Positions 58,779-64,000 of a stretch of 64,000 bases of DNA are shown here, in pieces. The notes under the pieces were generated by a model. The model saw nothing but the letters and a program-made list of their open reading frames with translations, ran no database searches and was not told where the DNA came from. How positions within the stretch are numbered: the first letter of the stretch is position 1; each line of letters opens with the position of its first letter. The translations under genes were made by a program, and so were the position numbers. Source of the DNA: Nocardioides acrostichi (GTDB lineage Bacteria; Actinomycetota; Actinomycetes; Propionibacteriales; Nocardioidaceae); assembly GCF_015319165.1 (NCBI RefSeq), contig NZ_JADIVZ010000002.1, forward strand, positions 186,001 to 250,000. Direction: 5' to 3'.

Positions 58779-59228
58779 GTGACCGATCAGCCCACCGTCG
58801 TCGCCCTGCACCTCGCGAAGGCGACCCGGCTGCCCATGCGCGCGGTCGAGAGCGTGCACGTCGAGGCGGGCCGCGGCATCGTCGGTGACCGCTACCACGG
58901 CACGAAGCACCGACACGTCACGGTGCAGAGCCGGACGGCGCTGCTCGCCGCCGCCGAGCACTTCGGCGCCGACGTGCCCGAGCACCTGACCCGACGCAAC
59001 ATCACCCTGAGCCACGGCGACGTGCCGCGCGACCCCGGAGCCCGGCTGCGCATGGGCTCGGTGCTCCTCGAGGCCGTGCGCGTCGCGGCGCCGTGCAAGC
59101 TGCTCGACGACACCATCGGGCGGGGGGCCCAGGAGGCGCTGCGGCGCCGGGCCGGCACCGTGTTCCGGGTGCTCGAGGGCGGGCCGATCGTCCTCGGCGA
59201 CGCCGCAGTCGAGGTCAGCGCGTCGTAG
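58779..59228 (+). CDS. MOSC domain-containing protein (short form)
   Basis: 149 residues, a stand-alone MOSC domain: MRAVESVHVEAGRGIVGDRY with following HGTKHRHVTVQSRTALL, ADVPEHLTRRNITLSHGDV, GSVLLEAVRVAAPCKLLDDT (conserved Cys), and GTVFRVLEGGPIVLGDAAV. YiiM/YuaD-like proteins of this size bind sulfur or molybdenum-cofactor adducts; the exact substrate is unknown. GTG 58779. Its end overlaps the end of the convergent racemase gene by 14 bp. Confidence 0.88.
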   Translation: MTDQPTVVALHLAKATRLPMRAVESVHVEAGRGIVGDRYHGTKHRHVTVQSRTALLAAAEHFGADVPEHLTRRNITLSHGDVPRDPGARLRMGSVLLEAVRVAAPCKLLDDTIGRGAQEALRRRAGTVFRVLEGGPIVLGDAAVEVSAS

Positions 59229-59937
59229 CGGCCGCGTACACACGCTTGGGTGGCGGCGGCGCGAACTCATCTCGCTTGCCGGTCTTGAGCCCGAGGCGCA
59301 CCAGCTTCTCGACCTCCGCGGTGGCGGCGGCGACCCCGTCGACGACCGGTACGCACAGCTCGCGGGAGAGGTCGCGGGCCAGGTCGGCCATGCCGGCACA
59401 GCCGAGCACGATGGCGTCGGAGCCGTCGACGCTCAGCGCGTGCTCGCACGCCGCGAGGATCGCCGCCCTCGCCGTCGGGTCGGTCTCGAGGTCGACCACC
59501 GGGATCTCGCAGGCGTGCATGCCGCCGACCAGCGACGCGACGCCGTACCGGTATGCGATCTCGCGGGAGTGACCCAGGGTGCGCGAGAGCGTGGTGACCA
59601 CGCTGAACGTGCGACCCAGGTAGCCGGCCGTGCGCAGGGCGGCCTCCGCGATGCCGACGACCGGCGCCTCGACCAGTTCGCGGGCGGCGAGCAAGCCGGG
59701 GTCGCCGAAGCAGGCGATGACGAATCCGTCGTAGCCGCGGGTGGCGCCCTCCACGATCACGGCGAGCACGCCAGGGGTCGCCAGCGCGTCGTCGTAGTGG
59801 CTCTCGATCGATTCCGGCCCGGAGACCGGGTTGACCGCGTCGACGCAGACGCCCGGGCCGACGGCGGCCCGGGCGCTCTGCTCGATCAGGGCGGTCATCG
59901 ACTCCGTGGTGTTGGGGTTGACGACCAGGATCCTCAT
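59215..59937 (-). CDS. aspartate/glutamate racemase family, hydantoin/allantoin racemase
   Basis: 240 residues, HyuA/HpxA-like. N-terminal ILVVNPNTTESMTALIEQSA is the hydantoin-racemase signature. Two catalytic cysteines are in FVIACFGDPGLLA and IVLGCAGMADLA, symmetrically placed as in the family. It would interconvert (R)- and (S)-allantoin so that both enter the allantoinase branch at 41 kb. Overlaps the permease gene by 4 bp (59934-59937), forming one operon. Confidence 0.9.
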   Translation of the reverse strand: MRILVVNPNTTESMTALIEQSARAAVGPGVCVDAVNPVSGPESIESHYDDALATPGVLAVIVEGATRGYDGFVIACFGDPGLLAARELVEAPVVGIAEAALRTAGYLGRTFSVVTTLSRTLGHSREIAYRYGVASLVGGMHACEIPVVDLETDPTARAAILAACEHALSVDGSDAIVLGCAGMADLARDLSRELCVPVVDGVAAATAEVEKLVRLGLKTGKRDEFAPPPPKRVYAAATTR

Positions 59938-61484
59938 GCCGCCGCGGTCTCCTTCGAGACGCCGGAGCGGGTCGCGACCTCGAACACGGAGGCGGAGACC
60001 ACGTAGATCGCGAACCCGAGGGCGCAGCCGAGGAACCAGCTGTAGTCAGGCAGCCAGGCAGCGTGACCGCTCAGCTTGGGCACGACCACCGACGCGATCG
60101 AGACGAGGCCGGCTGCGACGACCGACAACACCGCCGCCGGGTTGTAGCCGCCGGAGTAGAAGTAGCTGCCGTCCTGCTCCAGCGTGTAGAGGTCGTCGAC
60201 CACGATGGTCTGGTTGCGCACCAGGTAGTAGTCGGCGATGAGGATGCCGAACAGCGGGCCGATGAGGGCGCCGAGCAGGCCGAGGGTCCAGAAGATCGCA
60301 TCGGGGTTGGAGTACCAGTTCCACGGCGTGAGCAGCACCGAACCGACGGCGGCGATCATGCCGCCCATGCGCCAGGAGATGCGCTGTGGCGCGACGTTGG
60401 AGAAGTCGAACGCCGGGCTGATGAAGTTGGCGACGATGTTGATGCCGACGGTCGCGATGACGAACGTCAGGCCGCCCAGCAGCACGGCGGTGTAGGTGTC
60501 GACCTTCTCGACCGTGTGCACCGGGTCGGTGATGAGCTCGCCGAACACCGGGACGGTCGCGCTCGCGGTGAGCACGACCAGCAGGCTGAACACCACGAAG
60601 TTGACGGGCAGACCCCAGAAGTTGCCCTTCTTCACCGACTCGAAGCTCTTGCCGTAGCGGGCGAAGTCGCCGAAGTTCAGCATCGGCCCGGAGAAGTACG
60701 ACACCACGAGCGCGATCGCGCCGAGCATGGCCGTCACCTGCTGGGTGCCCGTCAGGCTCTTGTCCGACAGTGAGAACGAGATGTCGAAGTCGGCGCGCAC
60801 GAGCATGTAGGCGCACAGCGCGAACATCGCCACGTAGACGGCCGGGCCGCAGAAGTCGATGAACCTGCGGATCGCCTCCATGCCGCGCCAGAACACCAGC
60901 GCCTGGGCCACCCAGAGGATGGCGAAGCTGACGTAGCCCAGCAGGCTCAGGCCGAGGAAGGAGTAGGAGTCGGTCGCGTAGTCGGTGAGGCCCGGAAACA
61001 GCTTGAGCAGCACGATCGTGAGTGACCCGGCGGCCAGGAACGTCTGGACGCCGTACCAGGCCACCGCGATCAGGCCGCGGATGATGGCCGGGATGTTCGC
61101 GCCGAGCACGCCGAACGAGGCCCGGCTCACCACGGGGTAGGGCACGGCCGCCCGCTGGCTGGGCTTGGCGACCAGGTTGCAGAAGTACTGCACGATCACG
61201 ATGCCGACGATCAGGGCCACGAACACCTGCCAGCCGGTGAGGCCGAGGGCGAAGAGGGTGCCGGCGGTGACGTACCCGCCGACGCTGTGCACATCCGACA
61301 TCCAGAACGCGAAGATGTTGTAGGTCGACCAACTCTGCTCGGGCAGCGGGTCGAGATCCTCGTTGGAGAGACGCGGGTCGTAGGGCCGGCGCGCGAGGTC
61401 GCGGGGCGCCGGCCCGTTCGTCTCGACGGCGGCGCCGCCGGAGCCGGCGGGTGCCGTCGGCGGGGTGAGGTCGGTCTGGGTCAT
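59934..61484 (-). CDS. NCS1 family nucleobase/allantoin permease
   Basis: About 516 residues, 12 transmembrane helices. Start ATG 61484 (MTQTDLTPPTAPAG). NCS1 features: LPEQSWSTYNIFAFWMSDVH (N-terminal substrate-site region), VVSRASFGVLGANIPAIIRG, VAWYGVQTFLAAGSLTIVLL, FFCGPAVYVAMFALC-type helix 6, and LNFGDFARYGKSFESVKKGN. It resembles PucI and Mhp1, which transport allantoin and hydantoins. Co-transcribed with the racemase. A GAAAC-like site lies 67 bp upstream of the start. Confidence 0.93.
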   Translation of the reverse strand: MTQTDLTPPTAPAGSGGAAVETNGPAPRDLARRPYDPRLSNEDLDPLPEQSWSTYNIFAFWMSDVHSVGGYVTAGTLFALGLTGWQVFVALIVGIVIVQYFCNLVAKPSQRAAVPYPVVSRASFGVLGANIPAIIRGLIAVAWYGVQTFLAAGSLTIVLLKLFPGLTDYATDSYSFLGLSLLGYVSFAILWVAQALVFWRGMEAIRRFIDFCGPAVYVAMFALCAYMLVRADFDISFSLSDKSLTGTQQVTAMLGAIALVVSYFSGPMLNFGDFARYGKSFESVKKGNFWGLPVNFVVFSLLVVLTASATVPVFGELITDPVHTVEKVDTYTAVLLGGLTFVIATVGINIVANFISPAFDFSNVAPQRISWRMGGMIAAVGSVLLTPWNWYSNPDAIFWTLGLLGALIGPLFGILIADYYLVRNQTIVVDDLYTLEQDGSYFYSGGYNPAAVLSVVAAGLVSIASVVVPKLSGHAAWLPDYSWFLGCALGFAIYVVSASVFEVATRSGVSKETAAA

Positions 61485-61550
61485 CGGGACTCCCTGGTGT
61501 CCGCTGGATCCTGCACCGCACATGGCAGGACCGGTTGTCCGGCAACCTAG

Positions 61551-61564
61551 GAATCGGGTGTTTC
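61551..61564. promoter_or_regulatory. GAAAC-N4-GTTTC-like site, NCS1/racemase operon
   Basis: GAATCGGGTGTTTC, one mismatch in the left half. A further GGTGAAACCCGC is at 61581-61592. It lies between the permease gene and the upstream GntR regulator gene, which reads in the same direction. Confidence 0.5.
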
Positions 61565-61648
61565 GCGGGCCCTCGCGTGAGGTGAAACCCGCATCACGGG
61601 AGTCATATAGGGGTATACGACCCCGCCGTCTCCAAGCCCGGGCCCGGC

Positions 61649-62350
61649 TCAGCGGAACACGTCGGGATCGCCGGCGAAGGTGTCGATCGCCTCGCGCAGC
61701 CGAGCGTAGTGAGTGGCGGCGTGGGCCACGAGCGCCTCGGCGTCGCGGGCGAGGAAGGCCGCCATCATCGGCAGGTGGTCGTCGTGCAGCCCCCCGCGCA
61801 GCGTCTCGGGCACGCGGGCCATCGGCTGGGCCGGCTCGGTCATGTTCCAGGCGGAGTCGTACATGTGCACCATCCGCTCCATGCCGGACGGCGTGATCAG
61901 CGCACGATGGAAGCTGCGGGAGGCCACGTGGTAGGCCCGCACGTCGCCGTGCGCGACCGCGGCGTCCATCTCCTGGTAGGCCGACCGCACGGCGTCGTCG
62001 TGCGCCGGAGCCGCCCGAGCCACCGCCGCCCGCATGGCTGCGGCCTCGAGGGCCTGCCGCACGTCGTAGAGCTCGCGGAACTCCGCGAAGCTCATCTTGC
62101 TCACGGAGTAGCCGACGTGTGGCACGTGCTCGACCAGCCCCTCGCCCTGGAGCACCTTGAGGGCCTCGCGCACCGGGATCTGGCTGACGCCGAAGAACCG
62201 CGCCACCGCCTCGATCGGGATGAGCGTGCCCGGGGGCTCGTCGCCGGAGAGGATCGCGCGCCGCAGGTCGTCCTCCACGCGCGGTGTGCCCTCCGACGGG
62301 GAGCGCACGAGGCCACGGGTGAACGCCGAACGACGACGCGTGCCGGACAT
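61649..62350 (-). CDS. GntR family regulator, FadR/FCD type, probably for allantoin uptake
   Basis: 233 residues. N-terminal winged helix: VEDDLRRAILSGDEPPGTLI and VARFFGVSQIPVREALKVLQ then LVEHVPHVGYSVSKM. C-terminal FCD domain: YDVRQALEAAAMRAAVARAA, with later His residues (SFHRALITPSG, LHDDHLPMMAAF, HAATHY) at typical metal-binding positions. GGGAGG lies 6 bp before ATG 62350, which decides the start. Directly upstream of the NCS1/racemase operon. It is the other candidate, besides RpiR, for binding the GAAAC-N4-GTTTC sites. A GTGTTTCGCGCG half-site lies at 62396-62407 in its own promoter. Confidence 0.9.
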   Translation of the reverse strand: MSGTRRRSAFTRGLVRSPSEGTPRVEDDLRRAILSGDEPPGTLIPIEAVARFFGVSQIPVREALKVLQGEGLVEHVPHVGYSVSKMSFAEFRELYDVRQALEAAAMRAAVARAAPAHDDAVRSAYQEMDAAVAHGDVRAYHVASRSFHRALITPSGMERMVHMYDSAWNMTEPAQPMARVPETLRGGLHDDHLPMMAAFLARDAEALVAHAATHYARLREAIDTFAGDPDVFR

Positions 62351-62470
62351 CGCGGCCTCCCTCACCGGCGTGACGGGGCCCACGCTAGGGGAGGAGTGTT
62401 TCGCGCGTGTTCCCGCCGATCCTCACCGGCTGTTCACCTGGCGCTCGCTCGCAGACCCGAACCTGAGGCC

Positions 62471-63592
62471 ATGCCCAAGCGTCGTTTCGTGCTCGTCGTC
62501 GGTCTGCCCCACGCGGGGGCCGGGCCCCTCGCCGACCTCGCCGCGGAAAGCGCCGCGAGCCTGGCGGAGGCGGGTGTCCGCGTGCCCGCCCGCACCGCCG
62601 ACGAGGCGCGCCGGGCCGCGCTCGAGCTGCGCCGTACCCACAAGAGCGACGGACTCGAGCGCAAGGACGTCGAGGGCACGTGGGCGCTGCTCACCCAGCG
62701 AGCCCGCCGCGAGGGCGCCAAGAGCGCGGACGCCGTCCTGGTCGTGGCCGAGCACCTCGCGGGCGCCTCGGCGTCCGAGATCGACCTGCTGACCGACGCC
62801 CTGCACGGCTTCGAGGTGCACGTGGTCGCGGTCGTGGCCGACCCCGCCCGCCAGATCGTGCGTGCCTGGGAGGAGAGCGTGCGTCGCGGCGGCGCGTTGA
62901 GCCTGCGTCGCTACGCGCGCCGAGTGCTCGACCCCGGCCGCGTGCACGAGGAGTCCGAGGCCTTCTGGGCCGACCAGGACGCGCCCGCCGTGCTCAGCCG
63001 CTGGGCCGTCGAGCTCGGGCGCCGTGACCGCGTGCACGTCGTCGCCCCCGCCCCGGACGACGACCCGACGCAGCTCGCGTGGACAGCGCTCGCCCGACTC
63101 CTCGGCGTCGACGCGGCGCTCGTGCCCGCCGCCGAGGGCACGGCCGTCGCCGTGGACGCGGCCGCGCTGGAGGACCTCGCCGCCGTGAACGGCGCCGTCG
63201 ACGGTCGCGCCGACCTGGCGGCGCACGCGCCGGTGCTCGAGCGGGTGGTCGAGGCGTGCTCCACCCAGGGCGCGGTGCCGGCGCTGTTGCCCCATGACCT
63301 CGACGAGGAGCTCGTCGAGCTGGGGGAGCGGTGGGCCAAGGCACTGGCCGAGGCCGGCTACGCCGTCACCGGCGACACCGCACACCTGGTGCCGGCTGCC
63401 TCCCCACGTCCCGCGAGGGCGGCCTCCACCTCGACCGAGGAGCGGCTGGTCGGCACCACCGAGGCGCTGGCCGACCTCGTTGTCGAGTTGGCCCGGGCGC
63501 GGGAGCAGATCGCGGGCCTGGAGAAGCGCAACGCCAAGCTGGAGAAGAAGAGGCGCAAGCTCAAGACCAAGCTCGCCCGAGCGTTGGGCTGA
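62471..63592 (+). CDS. hypothetical protein, possibly sulfotransferase-like
   Basis: About 373 residues from ATG 62471. The N-terminal RRFVLVVGLPHAGAGPLADL resembles a degenerate P-loop of sulfotransferase-type proteins (PAPS site), and HVVAVVADPARQIVRAWEES recalls their second motif (R-x-P). The middle part (DDDPTQLAWTALARLLGVDA) also fits that group. The C-terminus is a Lys/Arg/Glu-rich coiled coil (ALADLVVELARAREQIAGLE, KRNAKLEKKRRKLKTKLARA). Similar actinobacterial proteins are usually annotated as hypothetical. Divergent from the GntR gene. Confidence 0.6.
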   Translation: MPKRRFVLVVGLPHAGAGPLADLAAESAASLAEAGVRVPARTADEARRAALELRRTHKSDGLERKDVEGTWALLTQRARREGAKSADAVLVVAEHLAGASASEIDLLTDALHGFEVHVVAVVADPARQIVRAWEESVRRGGALSLRRYARRVLDPGRVHEESEAFWADQDAPAVLSRWAVELGRRDRVHVVAPAPDDDPTQLAWTALARLLGVDAALVPAAEGTAVAVDAAALEDLAAVNGAVDGRADLAAHAPVLERVVEACSTQGAVPALLPHDLDEELVELGERWAKALAEAGYAVTGDTAHLVPAASPRPARAASTSTEERLVGTTEALADLVVELARAREQIAGLEKRNAKLEKKRRKLKTKLARALG

Positions 63593-63607
63593 GCCCCGAG
63601 TCGCAGA

Positions 63608-64000
63608 TCAGTGCGGCTGCCAGGCGTCCTCGTCGGCGGTGCGCTCGGTGACGCAGGCCGGCAGGTCGGCTTCCGCGAGCTGCTGGATCGAGACCTCCTC
63701 GAACACGTCGCGCAGTGAGCGTCGGGCGGCGATCCACACGTGCTGGAGCACTTCGGCGTTCTCGTTGTACTCCACCGCCTCGGGGCGCTGGTCGTACACG
63801 GAGACCAAGGGGCCGTCGACGGCCCGGATCACGTCGGCGACGCTCACGCTGCGCGCGTCCCGGGCCATCAGCCACCCACCCGCCTGACCACGCTGACTGC
63901 GCACCACCCCGCTCTTGCGCAGGTCGGCCAGGATCGCCTGGAGGAACGTGCGCGGGATGCCCTGACGGCGTCCGAGCTCCTCGGCGCTCACCGCGGTCGC
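63608..64000 (-). CDS. Rrf2 family transcriptional regulator, 5' end outside window
   Basis: About 131 C-terminal residues are visible; the frame is open to the right edge. The Rrf2 winged helix is clear: AEELGRRQGIPRTFLQAILA, SGVVRSQRGQAGGWLMARDA, and ISVADVIRAVDGPL-type (VSVADVIRAVDGPLVSVYD). The C-terminal part has a single Cys (ADLPACVTERT), so the three-cysteine iron-sulfur motif of IscR/NsrR is absent, which suggests a CymR-like or other non-FeS sensor. The missing N-terminus should be about 15-20 residues. Confidence 0.88.
   Translation of the reverse strand, partial: ATAVSAEELGRRQGIPRTFLQAILADLRKSGVVRSQRGQAGGWLMARDARSVSVADVIRAVDGPLVSVYDQRPEAVEYNENAEVLQHVWIAARRSLRDVFEEVSIQQLAEADLPACVTERTADEDAWQPH

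Noticed and set aside
62389..62414. Full GAAAC-N4-GTTTC operator in the GntR promoter
   Set aside because: Only one GTTTC half-site is present; the partner half does not match, so it is mentioned only as a weak half-site.

Overview
The window is very GC-rich DNA with frequent GTG starts, ATGA/GTGA translational coupling and apparently leaderless genes. This points to an actinomycete. Gene content (PucR plus desaturase, WXG100-like cassette, TGGTTGAGC-type intergenic repeats, several TetR regulators) suggests Nocardioidaceae or a close relative; this is an inference from style, not a database match.

Layout. 1-4.3 kb: end of an SRPBCC gene, then a 2-oxoacid dehydrogenase operon (E1 alpha, E1 beta, E2). 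4.4-6.8 kb: a SipW-type signal peptidase with three secreted proteins bearing alternate-type signal peptides, behind a perfect palindrome. 6.9-17 kb: carboxyltransferase, aldo/keto reductase, epimerase, sigma factor divergent from a Ser/Thr kinase, amidohydrolase, SGNH lipoprotein, CDF metal transporter. 17-18 kb: a repeat block containing a duplicated 3' tail of the CDF gene. 17.7-21.4 kb: PucR regulator divergent from ferredoxin reductase plus acyl desaturase. 21.5-28.2 kb: lipase-like lipoprotein, MOSC protein, phosphoglucomutase, crotonase, a membrane-anchored propeller-like protein. 28.2-29.7 kb: a candidate AbiE-type toxin-antitoxin pair. 29.8-32.8 kb: sodium:solute symporter with a small membrane partner, and a DUF1275 protein.

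32.9-47.9 kb is a nearly complete purine/allantoin degradation island, all on the minus strand: guanine deaminase, fused xanthine dehydrogenase plus FAD subunit, RpiR regulator, allantoate amidohydrolase, ureidoglycine-glyoxylate aminotransferase, allantoinase, NCS2 permease, uricase, HIU hydrolase, OHCU decarboxylase, then an AtzH-amidase fusion and a formamidase-like enzyme. A second small allantoin locus lies at 59.2-62.4 kb (hydantoin/allantoin racemase, NCS1 permease, GntR regulator). A GAAAC-N4-GTTTC palindrome, exact or with one mismatch, lies upstream of four of the transcription units in the two loci, which suggests one regulon. Arrays of a 22-bp repeat border the xdh-pucG operon.

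48-64 kb: DksA-like protein, dCTP deaminase, SGNH hydrolase, tRNA-Gly(CCC) followed by 106-bp tandem repeats of its 3' half, a WXG100-like/calpain-protease/lipoprotein cassette that resembles a type VII secreted toxin system, two TetR-controlled loci with clear palindromic operators (one beside a decayed Rieske oxygenase gene), a second MOSC protein, and at the right edge a truncated Rrf2 regulator.
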